A stretch of 64,000 bases of DNA, from the NCBI GenBank assembly GCA_026003895.1, contig BPIC01000003.1, positions 425,148 to 489,147 on the forward strand, in the 5' to 3' direction. This document shows positions 8,719 to 17,565 of the stretch, one piece after another. The stretch comes from Dehalococcoidia bacterium (GTDB lineage Bacteria > Chloroflexota > Dehalococcoidia > SpSt-223). The position numbers and the translations under genes are program-made. Each line of letters begins with the position of its first letter. The first letter of the stretch is position 1. Under the pieces are notes generated by a model, which saw only the letters and a program-made list of their open reading frames with translations, did no database searches and was not told where the DNA came from.

Positions 8719-9438
8719 ATGGACCTGCACGGGAAGGTTGGGCTGATCACGGGCGGCGGGAGCGGCGTTGGGTTGGCGATCGCGCGGCGCTGCGCCAGCC
8801 ACGGCATGGCCGTCGGGCTGCTCGGTCGGCGCGCCGCTCCGCTCGAAGCGGCGGTAGCCGCGATCGAGGCTGAGGGCGGCGTTGCGATGGCGCTTCCCGC
8901 CAATGTGGCGGTGTGGGACGAGGTGGAGGCAGCGGTCGCGCGGCTCACCGGGCGCTTTGGCCGGCTCGACCTGCTCGTCAACAACGCAGGCGTCTCGGGG
9001 CGGGGCACCGTCGAGGAGACGAGCGTCGCCACTTGGCGCGAGACGATCGAGATCAACCTGATCGGCGCCTTTCACTGCGCGAAGGCGGCGATTCCCCACC
9101 TGCGAGCAGCGGGCGGCGGCTGGATCATCGGCATCTCCTCTGGGGCGGCGAAGCGTGGCTACGCCGGGCTGTCCGCGTATGCGGCAAGCAAGGCGGGGCT
9201 CGCGTTATTCGACGAATCGCTCGCGCTCGAACTCGAGGCCGACCGGATCAAGGTGAGCACGATCATCCTTGGCACCGTGATGACCGACTTCGGGACGCGC
9301 AGCCGAGAGCAGAAGCAAGCCAGCCGGGCAGCGGGCGAGAAGTTCATGGAGCCGGACGACGTCGCTGATGCTGTGGACTATCTCCTCCACCAGTCGGCCT
9401 GCGCGTGGACTCAAGAACTGAACCTCTGGCCGCGCTAG
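8719..9438 (+). CDS. Short-chain dehydrogenase/reductase
   Basis: 239 residues, standard classical SDR length. Cofactor motif TGGGSGVG at residues 12-19, NNAG near 92, catalytic Ser in GISSGA and YAASK near residues 154-158 are all in place. The C-terminus is short and polar. It would oxidise or reduce an alcohol/ketone with NAD(P)(H); the substrate cannot be read from sequence. It stands alone between a hydrolase and an M48 protease. Confidence 0.88.
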   Translation: MDLHGKVGLITGGGSGVGLAIARRCASHGMAVGLLGRRAAPLEAAVAAIEAEGGVAMALPANVAVWDEVEAAVARLTGRFGRLDLLVNNAGVSGRGTVEETSVATWRETIEINLIGAFHCAKAAIPHLRAAGGGWIIGISSGAAKRGYAGLSAYAASKAGLALFDESLALELEADRIKVSTIILGTVMTDFGTRSREQKQASRAAGEKFMEPDDVADAVDYLLHQSACAWTQELNLWPR

Positions 9439-9546
9439 ATCGGCCCGCGTGGTGGCTTGGGTTCCCCCGCAACCGCAGAGCCTCGCGCCGCGAACGGATC
9501 AATGGCCACGGCACGCCCGCTCGCGCAGCGGGAGAGGGCAAGCTGC

Positions 9547-10641
9547 TCAGGCGCCGGCGAGGGCGAGCCGCTCGCGCAGCGGCGGATGATCGTACAGCCA
9601 GATCTTGGCCCAGGCCGGCGGGTCGGCTTCGCTCAAGTTTTGATCGTGCAGCTTCGTCATCACCGAGACGAAGGACACTGGGTCCTGAGTTGCCTCGAGC
9701 GCGTATACATCGGCAGCGCGTTCGACGAGGCGGCTGTACCAATTCGTGAGCGGCTGGCTGACAAGCCCGTAGATGCCGAGCGCCAAGGCGACGAGTGGCA
9801 GCGCCGCCAAGTCGCTTACCCCGCTCAGTCCGAGCGCTGCGACCCCCCACTGGAGGAAGAAATTCGCCAGCCAAAGGCCGAAGAGGGTGACGATCGTCTG
9901 GACTGCGATTCCCTTGACGATGTCGCCGTGGACGTGGTGAGCGAGTTCGTGCGCCAAGACGACTTCGATCTCGGCGGGCGTGTAGTCCTTCAACATGGTG
10001 TCGCCGACGACGATACGCCGGGTGTTGCCCAGCCCCATCAGCGCGGCGTTGCCCGCCGTGGTCTTGCCACTCATCTCCATGACGTAGACACCGCGTACCC
10101 GCGTCCCTGCCTTCTCGGCGAGCGCGAGGAGGCGGCGAACCACCTCATCATCTTCAAGCGGACGCATCTTGAAGAAGAGCGGGACGATGAGCACCGGCGC
10201 GAGGTTTGCCAGCACCACCGTGAGAAAGAGCAAGAAGGCTGCGACCCCGAGCCACCAATACTCGGGTGTCCAGTGCAGCAGCGCGACGAGCGCCTCAAGG
10301 ACGACGAGACCGACCACCCCGCCCAGCGCCAGTGCCTTTAGCCGATCGGCGAACCAGCCGCCGAAGGATTGGACGAGCACGCCGTAGCGCTTGGGGAGGA
10401 CGTAGCCACCGTAGTAGCTGATCGGCGCAGTGAGGACGAGATAGCCGACGACCAGCAGGGAAGCGAAGACGGCCGCGCCGAGGGCGGCGGGCTCCGGCAT
10501 TCGGTCGCGCAGCCAAACGGCAACCCCGCTGAATTGGACGAGGAGGAGATAGCCGAAGCCAAGCACCAGCTCGATCAGCAGAAGCCGGCGCTGGAGGGCA
10601 GCGTAGCGGCGCGCCTGCTCTTGTCGGTCGGAATCGCTCAT
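9547..10641 (-). CDS. M48 family (Ste24/CAAX-type) membrane zinc protease
   Basis: About 364 residues with hydrophobic segments before and after a cytosolic protease domain. HEXXH is seen as LAHELAHHVHGD, the third zinc ligand is expected in the downstream VERAADVYAL segment, and the preceding KTTAGNAALMGLG matches the substrate-binding region of Ste24/M48A peptidases. In bacteria such enzymes degrade or process membrane proteins. ATG 10641 (MSDSDRQEQ) is preferred to a TTG nine codons upstream, although the ribosome site is weak. Confidence 0.87.
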   Translation of the reverse strand: MSDSDRQEQARRYAALQRRLLLIELVLGFGYLLLVQFSGVAVWLRDRMPEPAALGAAVFASLLVVGYLVLTAPISYYGGYVLPKRYGVLVQSFGGWFADRLKALALGGVVGLVVLEALVALLHWTPEYWWLGVAAFLLFLTVVLANLAPVLIVPLFFKMRPLEDDEVVRRLLALAEKAGTRVRGVYVMEMSGKTTAGNAALMGLGNTRRIVVGDTMLKDYTPAEIEVVLAHELAHHVHGDIVKGIAVQTIVTLFGLWLANFFLQWGVAALGLSGVSDLAALPLVALALGIYGLVSQPLTNWYSRLVERAADVYALEATQDPVSFVSVMTKLHDQNLSEADPPAWAKIWLYDHPPLRERLALAGA

Positions 10642-10686
10642 ACAACGAGTGTACGGGAGAAAAGACAACGCGAGAAGCGTGTTCGG

Positions 10687-11083
10687 AAAAAAAGATGTCC
10701 CGAGTGATCTCGACCCTTCGTCAGCGCCGGCCCCGCTCGCTTGCGTCGGTCTCGGCGATCACTCGCCGGCACGTGCGCTGCGCCTGCGGTCTCGCGACGA
10801 CGAGCCACGCGTCGCAAGACGCGAGGCTCCCGGCTCCGGCGAGGATACTCGCCGCGCCGCCGCATCCGACGCCTCGTAGCCGTTTCCGGCCCGGGGCACA
10901 AACGACCCCGGAGGGTCGCGCGAGGCGACACCGCCATACGGCAGGTCTCCGCCCTCGGATGCGCTGGGCAGGCAAGCGGGCCTTGCGGCTCACCGCCGAC
11001 GGGCACTGGCCCTGAAGGTCCAGCCCCCGCTGCCCGGTCGCGTTTCGACCGTCGCCCCTCGGGTGTCTCAACCACTCGGGACC
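10687..11083 (-). ncRNA. Candidate structured noncoding RNA, about 397 nt
   Basis: No convincing gene reads through this stretch; its open frames are arginine-rich artefacts. On the minus strand a promoter (-35 TTGCAC, 17-base spacer, -10 TACTCT) sits directly before GTCCCGAGTG at 11082-11073, which pairs perfectly with CACTCGGGAC at 10706-10697. Seven T follow at 10693-10687. Inside are a 9-bp long-range helix (10955-10963 with 10861-10869) and strong hairpins at 11035-11051, 10879-10890 (GAAA loop), 10838-10853 and 10802-10829. I looked for the conserved cores of RNase P RNA, tmRNA and SRP RNA and did not find them. Identity unknown. Confidence 0.55.
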
Positions 11084-11088
11084 AGTGT

Positions 11089-11117
11089 AGAGTATTCTGT
11101 GGACGTGGCCCGTGCAA
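11089..11117 (-). promoter_or_regulatory. Sigma-70-type promoter of the candidate ncRNA
   Basis: TTGCAC (11117-11112), a spacer of exactly 17, then TACTCT (11094-11089) on the minus strand. The predicted start at 11083 or 11082 coincides with the first base of the closing helix of the RNA. Confidence 0.6.
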
Positions 11118-11134
11118 GCAGCCAGCTATGCACG

Positions 11135-11163
11135 TTGCTTATCCGCGCCGCTGCTTCTATAAC
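11135..11163 (+). promoter_or_regulatory. Sigma-70-type promoter facing the pilus operon
   Basis: TTGCTT (11135-11140), 17-base spacer, TATAAC (11158-11163) on the plus strand. It lies back to back with the ncRNA promoter and about 105 bases upstream of the pilN-like start. Confidence 0.5.
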
Positions 11164-11276
11164 CAGAGCAGCGGCAGGTGCTGGGACGGCGCGGATCTCC
11201 TAGCAACCGGCGAGGGAGATGGTAGAATGCCGCGCGAGCAGCCAGCTTAGCTGGTCACTCCGGATTGTAGAGCGCG

Positions 11277-12635
11277 ATGCCGATCAGCAGCGCCGCGCGG
11301 CCGCCGGTCGAGATCCGGCCTCGGCCGATTGACCTCAACCTTCTCCCGCCGGAGTACCGCCGGCGAACCGGGGCCGGTCTTGCGCCGGTCTTTGCCTTGG
11401 TCCTGCTCGCCCTCGTGATCGGCGCACTGGCGATCGTCCAACTGCGGTTGCGCGCCGAGGACGAATTGGCACGCTGGAACGCTCGCCTTTCGCGCGCTCA
11501 AACGACGCGCGCTGCTCTTGCGGTGGTCGAGACCACGGCTCAGGAATATCAGGGCAAAATCGCCTCGCTTCAGCAGCAGCTCGACACAATGCAGGCGGAT
11601 TACCAAGACCTTGCCCAGCGGCGGGTGTCGTGGTCGCAGGTCTACCAAGCGATCCTGACCGCCGCACCGTCCGATATGGGCTTCAGCTCAATTCAGCAGC
11701 GCAACTATCAGCTGCTGCTGCAGGGCACCGGGTCGTCGGACGCCAGCATCACCGGGTTTGCCCAGAAGCTGAGCGGCTCGCCGCTTTTCTCGTCGGTCGT
11801 CATCCAAAGCATCAACGAAGCGCCACCGGGCAGCGGGCTGCCGCCGGTCGGGGCCGGTCCACCACCCGTCCTGCCGCAGCAGCCAACTCCACCGCCTCAG
11901 CCATTGCCGACCAGCACCCCGCTGCCCCCGCCGACGGTGACCGTCCTGCCGCCCATCGCGAGCCCGACGCGGCCGCCGGAGGTCAGCCCAACGCCCGTCC
12001 CCCCAGCGAGCGCCGAGTTTCGCGTCGTCGATTCCATTCGGACCACCATTCCCGGCAACGTCGATCGCTTCTCGATCATCCGTGGCAAGATCGTCGATGA
12101 GAACAACGCCCCGGTACGCGGCATCGCCGTCCGTCTGACTGGCGAGGGCATCTCGGAGGAAAAGCCGGCCACCGACGGCACCTTCGAATTTCAGGCGCCG
12201 AAGAAGGGCGTCTACACCGTGACCCTCGTCGGGGTCAAGTCCGATGCCGCGAGCGGCCTTTCGACCAACGTGCCCGGCGTCACCGGGTTCCACGTCTGGG
12301 ACATTACCTTCAAGCGGCTTGGCGGCCGAGCAGGCTCTTCGCGGCCTGCGCCGCCCGAAATCGATGGCCGCCTCGTCGTGCCGGCGGCCGTCCTGCCGGA
12401 CGATCCAGCACCGGCCACGAGCACCCGGCCGAACCTTGCAACCTTCACCTTCACCATCGTGATCCAGGTGCGTCCGGGCGCAGGCCAGGTTCCGGTCGTG
12501 CCCGTTAGCTCGCCGTCACCCACGACGCCCGTCACGACGACGGCCTCCTCGGCGGTAACGACGACGTCGTCGACCGCGGTCACCGTCACGGTGCCGTCCG
12601 GCGAGGCAGAGCGCCGCTTTGGAGCGCGACCGTGA
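11277..12635 (+). CDS. pilN: PilN-like pilus assembly protein with Pro-rich linker and C-terminal beta-sandwich
   Basis: 452 residues, about twice the usual PilN length. The N-terminus has the PilN hallmark IDLNLLPPEYRRR, one membrane helix (about residues 35-57), a coiled coil and a ferredoxin-like domain to about residue 185. Then comes a long Pro/Thr/Ser-rich linker and a domain reading IIRGKIVDENNAPVRG and TDGTFEFQAPKKGVYTVTL, typical of carboxypeptidase-regulatory/CNA-B-like sandwiches, and a Thr/Ser-rich tail. PilN normally bridges PilM in the cytoplasm to PilO in the periplasm. The stop overlaps the pilO start by four bases. Confidence 0.75.
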   Translation: MPISSAARPPVEIRPRPIDLNLLPPEYRRRTGAGLAPVFALVLLALVIGALAIVQLRLRAEDELARWNARLSRAQTTRAALAVVETTAQEYQGKIASLQQQLDTMQADYQDLAQRRVSWSQVYQAILTAAPSDMGFSSIQQRNYQLLLQGTGSSDASITGFAQKLSGSPLFSSVVIQSINEAPPGSGLPPVGAGPPPVLPQQPTPPPQPLPTSTPLPPPTVTVLPPIASPTRPPEVSPTPVPPASAEFRVVDSIRTTIPGNVDRFSIIRGKIVDENNAPVRGIAVRLTGEGISEEKPATDGTFEFQAPKKGVYTVTLVGVKSDAASGLSTNVPGVTGFHVWDITFKRLGGRAGSSRPAPPEIDGRLVVPAAVLPDDPAPATSTRPNLATFTFTIVIQVRPGAGQVPVVPVSSPSPTTPVTTTASSAVTTTSSTAVTVTVPSGEAERRFGARP

Positions 12636-13193
12636 TCGCGCTGCTGCGCCGCCTCCGCCTGCGCCGGCTTGAGCTGGTCCTGCTGCTGCTCGCTTCTGGC
12701 GCCCTCGTGCTCGATCTCGTCCTCCTCGCCGGCTATTCCTACGCCGAAGACCAACGCGACCGTGCCCAGCGCCAGACACTCGCCGTCGAATCGTCGCTGG
12801 CGACGATGCGCCGTCCAGAGGCGCTCGAAGCTTTGAAGCGCGAGCTGGCCGAGGCCGAATCGCGCCTCGCGAACAACCCTTCGACGTTCCCAAAGGACGT
12901 CGATAACCTCGGTATCAATGCCCTGATCGCCACCGCCGCCAACCAGACGGGCGTCGAGGTCGCCAAACGCGAGACGGGAACGCAAGGTGTCGAGCGCTTC
13001 GGCAACAGCGAGTACCGCTCGGTGCGCTACAGCATTGTCGCCCGCGGTGATCTGCGCCAACTGATGCTCTTTCTCAATAAGCTGGAAACCAGCCAGTATG
13101 CCGACGCTGGTCATCAACGGGCAGAGCGCGACGTTGCAGAACAATGTCTGGACGCTCCAAATCGAGATGACCGCCTACGCGCAGAAGGAATGA
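12632..13193 (+). CDS. pilO: PilO-like pilus assembly protein, frameshifted near the end
   Basis: About 187 residues: a basic N-terminus, one membrane helix (LELVLLLLASGALVLDLVLL), a coiled coil and a ferredoxin-like domain ending in LMLFLNKLETSQY. At about 13100 the frame must change, after which PTLVINGQSATLQNNVWTL and a TGA at 13191-13193 follow. Without the change the frame runs on into pilM, making a false fusion. PilO pairs with PilN in the inner-membrane alignment complex of type IV pili. Confidence 0.7.
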
Positions 13194-14073
13194 CGCTCCT
13201 CGCTCGCCGCCTTGTGACACTCTCGCTGGAAGGCGCGTGGCTGCGCTTGCTCGGCACGCGCGGGCGAGAGGTGGAATACTGGGCGGATATCCCCTTTGAC
13301 GATGGACTGCTGAATCACGGGCAGATCGGCGACGTCCAAGCGCTTGGTGCGCTCATCGGCGAGACCTTCCGGAGCCGTGGCCTGCCGCGTTCGCGGGTCG
13401 TTGCTGCCGTGCCAGGGCTTGGGGCAGTGTCGCGCATCATCACGATCACCGCCCCCGGCGCAAGCCTCGCAGACTCGATCGAAGCTGAAGCGCGTAAAGT
13501 GCTGCCGGAGTCGCTTGTCGACTTCAACCTGTACTGGCAGGCGATTGACCCTCGCTCCAGCCCCACACCGCGGGTTTTCATCCTCGCCACCCCACGCGAG
13601 GCCGTGATGGGGATGATCGAGACCCTCCAAATCGCCGGAATCCAGCCGCTTGCAATCGATCTGAAACCGCTGGCGCTCTACCGCGCGGTCGGCGCGAAAG
13701 ACGCCATCGTCGCGAACCTCGAGAGTGAGACGCTCGACATTGTTGTCGTGGCGGATGACTTGCCAGTGCTGCTGCGGACGGTCTATCTCGGGGATGGCGC
13801 AGGAGGCGAGCGACTTTCTTCTTGGCCGGCTGACCGATGAGCTCTCGCGGACGGTGCGCTACTACAACGACACGAATCGCGCGGCGGCGCTGCCGATCGC
13901 TGCTCCTGTTTTCCTTTCCGGACAGGACGTGAGCGATCCCGGTCTGATCGCCAACGTCGAGGCGCTTACTGGCCACCCGGTGCAGCCGCCGCGCCCCCCT
14001 CTCGACTATCCCCCCGATTTTCCGGTGGGAGCGCTATCTTGTCAACGTCGGGCTGGCGCTAAAGTCGCTGTGA
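13190..14073 (+). CDS. pilM: PilM-like actin-fold pilus assembly protein, two frameshifts
   Basis: ATG 13190 overlaps the pilO stop (ATGA). The frame carries VTLSLEGAWLRLL, VVAAVPGLGAV and SIEAEARKVLPES, the features of PilM/competence-protein-A ATPase folds. A shift near 13797 is needed to enter QEASDFLLGRLTDELSRT and YYNDTNRAAALP, and another near 14030 to end in ERYLVNVGLALKSL with a TGA at 14071-14073. PilM is cytoplasmic and binds the N-terminus of PilN. The gene order N-O-M is unlike the canonical M-N-O. Confidence 0.7.
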
Positions 14074-14499
14074 GCGGTCCGCTCGCGGTGCTCTGGATCG
14101 GCGTCTTCGGCGCTATCGCGTTCGTCGATCTGCGGACGCGGCGCATCCCGGACGCGTTGCTGATTCCCGCCGCGCTCGCCGCGCTTGGTCTGGGCGCTGC
14201 TCAGCGGCTCGCTTCTTGCCTCGCTTGCAGCCGGCGGGAGCGGCTTTGGCCTGTTTTGGCTGCTGCGCCGGCTGAGCGAGCGCGACGGCAAGGTGGCGCT
14301 TGGCGGCGGCGACGTCAAACTGGCTGGACTGGTCGGGCTTGCCTGTGGTCCCGGCTTCCCATTGGCCTTGCTCATCGGCGCCAGCGTCGGCGCGGTCGTG
14401 GCGCTGGCGCTTCTCGCTGCCGGCCATTCGCGTCGCAGCTTCTTCCCTTACGCCCCTGCCCTCGCCGTCGGCGCCGCGGTCGCGCTCCTCTGGGGATAG
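14070..14499 (+). CDS. Short A24 prepilin peptidase, frameshifted
   Basis: GTG 14070 overlaps the pilM stop (GTGA). The N-terminal frame has FVDLRTRRIPD with the first catalytic Asp. After a shift near 14188 the frame continues LLSGSLLASLAAGGSG, then GGGDVKLAG with the second Asp (GxGD motif), and hydrophobic helices to TAG 14499. At about 142 residues it is the short TadV/CpaA-like form without the N-terminal methyltransferase domain of PilD. It cleaves prepilin leaders at the inner membrane and closes the pilus operon. Confidence 0.7.
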
Positions 14500-14530
14500 C
14501 CTTCTCCCTGCAGGGCTGGTCGGCGTGCCC

Positions 14531-14941
14531 TCAAGGAGCCGCGGGGCGTGACCGTGACACGGCCGACCATGCCGGAATGGAGCGGTGCAGACGTAGTCGA
14601 ACGTGCCCACGGCGTCGAAGGTGGCACGATACTCCTCGCCTCGGCCGATCAGCGGGCTAGCGGCTGGCCCGCTGTTCCGGAAGGACGACGTTGTGCCGTT
14701 GGGCGTCGTCGTTGTGCCACGTCACGGTCGTGCCGGGCGACACCTCGATGTGCGCCGGTATGAATCGGTCGTTCCGCATCGCGACCGTCGTCGTTCGGAC
14801 GGGCGGCGCACTCACGGCATCCGCGCTGGCACGGACGTTCCAAGCCAGACCGAGGAGCGCTCCGCCAGCGCAGAGCGCGAGAAACGTGAGGGTTGCCAAG
14901 GCGCCGCAACCGACAATCGGGAGTAGCCGTGTGCTTCTCAT
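14531..14941 (-). CDS. Membrane-anchored cupredoxin (blue copper protein), frameshifted
   Basis: ATG 14941 opens a signal-anchor (LLPIVGCGALATLTFLALC). A cupredoxin domain follows: FIPAHIEVSPGTTVTWHNDD and the first copper His in RHNVV. The frame breaks near 14660; a second frame gives GEEYRATFDAVGTFDYVCT with the copper Cys, and a third gives HSGMVGRVTVTP with the second His and the Met. All four ligands of a plastocyanin-type site are thus encoded. The stop is uncertain. It is likely an extracytoplasmic electron carrier. Convergent with the prepilin peptidase. Confidence 0.6.
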
Positions 14942-15085
14942 CTCCTCACCTCGCGTGACGGTCAAGAGCCAGTGGTCCATCGAGGGCCTCACTGTGGTTC
15001 TGTCTGCGCAAGGGTAGGAAGCGGCGGTCGCACACCGATTTCGATGGGGGTCGCAATCCGGTCGCGCGAGTGTCGCAAAACGGTC

Positions 15086-16634
15086 TCAGGCTGCGGGAAG
15101 GCGAACAGTGAAGCAGGCGCCGTCGCCGGGGGCGCTTGTGACGGCGACCTCGCCTCCCATCGCCTCGCTCAACTCCTTGACGAGCGCGAGTCCAAGACCT
15201 GCGCCGCCGTGCTCGCGGTCGCGGGCGGCGTCGCTCCGGTAAAACCGGTCCCAGATGCGTGGCAGATCCTCGGGTGCGATCCCGTCGCCGGTATCCCGAA
15301 CGGTGAGGATCACCCAGCCCGGCTCGGTGGCGGCACGGACGAGGACGATCCCGCCCGGCGGGGTATGGCGGACGGCATTGCCGATCAGGTTGTGGACGAT
15401 CTGTTCGAGCCTACCGGCGTCGGCCAGCACGGGGTGGCAGGCCGGGCGGCGTCTCGCAGACGACCTCCACCCGGCCGTGTTGCCAAGCGAGCGGCGCAGC
15501 GACATGGACACAGCGGCTGAGCAGCGCGGCCGGGTCGAGCGGCTCGATGGTGAGCGGGAGCTGGCCGAGTTCGGCGCGCGCTAGAGTGAAGAGGTCGTCG
15601 ATCAGGCGTCCGAGGCGGGCGGTTTCCGAGGCGAGGAGCGCGAGATCTTGCCGGAGCGCCGTCGGATCATCATGCGCAAGGGCGCTCTCGAGCGCTGCCG
15701 CCATTGTGGCGACCGGCGTGCGCAGTTCATGGGACACCGCCGCGACCAGTTCGCGCCGCTCGGTGAGCAGCCGCTGGAGGGTATCTCGCTGGCCTTCCGT
15801 TTCGCGCACGAGCCGTTCGAGCTCGTCGGCCATTGCGTTGAAGTCGGCTTGGAGCCGGCCGATCTCATCCTCGCCATCGACCGGCGTCCGGGTCTCCAGC
15901 TTCCCACTGCGTAAGGCGGCCGTGGTGTCTACGAGGTTGTCGATTCGCCGGGTTACTCGCCGCAAGACGACGTAGGAGATGGCGGCCACCGGTGGGACGA
16001 TCGCGCCGAACAACAGCACGCTGACCACCCCAATCGCTAGGATGCCGGGAAGCACTTCGATGACGATCTCGGCGACGAGCGTCGTGCCATTGGTCGTGCT
16101 CAGCCGTCCCTGCGCGTCAACGATGACAAGCACCGTCGCGGTGACGAAGGCGAGGACGATCGCGACGACCAGTTGGGCGTGGGTGAGCGCCCAAAGCAGC
16201 CGCCGCGTTCGCAGCCGGTTCCAAGCGCCGATCGCCACCGCCAGCAGGCGAACGATGGCGTAGCAGATCGCCGTTGGCACGCTGGCGATCAGCCCAAAGG
16301 CGAGACCGCTCGGCAACGTCACGCTGAGGCCGGCGACGGCAATCGCACTGGCTCCGATGAGCGGCGGCAGGAGCGCCACCAGCACTAGTCCGGCACGTGT
16401 CGCCTCCTGCCGCACGCCGTGCCAGCGGCCGAGCGCCCCGACCGCCGCGCCGGCAAACCCCGCCCAGAAGATTGCCATTCCGGCGAGCGCATTGGCGCGA
16501 TTCGCCCATCCTCGGCCGGGCGTCGCCGCGTCGATTGGCGTCGGCGGAAGGGCCGCCGCAAGCAGCAGCAAGAGCGTCGCGACCGCCGTCGCGACACCGG
16601 CTGCGGCGAGCGCCGGATATGGACGTGCGCTCAC
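15086..16634 (-). CDS. Sensor histidine kinase, frameshifted before the ATPase domain
   Basis: GTG 16634 overlaps the response-regulator stop. The N-terminal half has six or so hydrophobic segments, a HAMP linker (DNLVDTTAALRSG) and the HisKA motif VSHELRTPVATM near residue 300 with the phospho-His. Near 15430 the frame must change, after which come the N box NLIGNAVRHT, G1 DTGDGIAPEDL and G2 GGAGLGLALVKEL. The combined length (~515) fits a complete kinase. It pairs with the adjacent OmpR-type regulator; the signal is unknown. Confidence 0.8.
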
Positions 16635-17332
16635 GGCGGGTCGCGGCGGAGCCGGTAACCGACGCCCCAGACCGTCTCGATCGCGTCGCCGTAGTCGCCC
16701 AGCTTCTTCCGCAGGCGCAGCACCGTGTTGTCGACGGCGCGGTCACCGCTGACGGACTCTTGATCCCACACCTGCTCGATGAGATAGGCGCGGCTGAAGG
16801 CGCGCCCGGGGTTGCGGAGCAGCAGGTGGAGCAGCGCGAATTCGGTTGGACTCAGATCGAGCGGCTCGCCGTCTAGGGTGGCGCGGTGTTCGGCGGGATC
16901 AAGCGCGAACGCTCCCCACCGCACCGGCCGCTCGCGGTCCGCTCGGTCGACGGCCAGCGTGCGGCGGAGCAACTGATCGCGCCGCAAGAGGGCACGCACC
17001 CGTGCCAGCAGTTCGCGCATCCCGAATGGCTTTGGCAGATAATCGTCCGCGCCGAGCTCGAGGCCGATGACACGATCGGCCTCTTCGCCGCGCGCGGTGA
17101 GCATGAGCACCGGCGTCGCCGTCGAGCGGCGGAGTTCGCGAAGCACCTCCAACCCATCCAGCTCAGGCAGCATCCAGTCGAGAATAACGAGGTCTGGCCG
17201 CTCGCGCGCTGCGACCGCGAGCGCCGTTCGGCCATCGGCTGCCTGCACGACGCGGTAGCCCGCTGCCGCTAACTCCCGTGCCACAATCCGCGCGAGGTCG
17301 CGCGCATCCTCGACGAGCAAGATCGTCGTCAT
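16631..17332 (-). CDS. OmpR-family response regulator
   Basis: 233 residues. The receiver domain has the acidic pair (LLVEDARDL), phospho-acceptor in LVILDWMLPELDG and conserved Lys in DYLPKPFG. The C-terminal winged helix ends RLRKKLGDYGDAIETVWGVGYRL, as in PhoB/OmpR proteins. It overlaps the kinase by four bases, so the two are one operon. A pair of direct repeats lies about 80-110 bases upstream (17413-17445) and may be its own binding site. Confidence 0.92.
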   Translation of the reverse strand: MTTILLVEDARDLARIVARELAAAGYRVVQAADGRTALAVAARERPDLVILDWMLPELDGLEVLRELRRSTATPVLMLTARGEEADRVIGLELGADDYLPKPFGMRELLARVRALLRRDQLLRRTLAVDRADRERPVRWGAFALDPAEHRATLDGEPLDLSPTEFALLHLLLRNPGRAFSRAYLIEQVWDQESVSGDRAVDNTVLRLRKKLGDYGDAIETVWGVGYRLRRDPP

Positions 17333-17412
17333 CGTGAAAGGCTATCGGGCCATCCGCCGGCGTGGCAACCGGCCGCGCCCGCCGCGCGTTGGACGACGGC
17401 CCTGAACGCGCT

Positions 17413-17445
17413 GATGTCGTCGCGACCTCGCTGGATGTCGTCGCG
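17413..17445. promoter_or_regulatory. Direct repeats upstream of the two-component operon
   Basis: GATGTCGTCGCG occurs twice, at 17413-17424 and 17434-17445, exactly 21 bases apart, i.e. on the same face of the helix. OmpR-type regulators bind direct repeats. The assignment to the adjacent regulator is inference. Confidence 0.4.
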
Positions 17446-17565
17446 GCGGCATCCCCGAGCGCAACCGGATCGGATCGTGACGCGCCAAGGAGGGGGACGG
17501 TGCCGGCAGGATAGCCACCTCAGTGCCGTCGCGTCCCTCTCACGGCGACGGCCTCGAGACGATGG

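Noticed and set aside
10687..11083. RNase P RNA, tmRNA or SRP RNA
   Set aside because: The length suits RNase P or tmRNA, but I could not find GAAAGUCC and ACAGA cores, a tRNA-like end pair, or the SRP GGAA/GNAR core. A covariance search is still needed.
10638..11250. Open frames in the ncRNA region on both strands
   Set aside because: Their translations are Arg/Pro/Ala-rich with no motif, no good ribosome site and no codon bias like neighbours.
12632..13840. PilO-PilM fusion protein
   Set aside because: The continuous frame arises from a shift near 13100. The correct pilO end (to TGA at 13191-13193) is visible in another frame and overlaps a clear pilM start.
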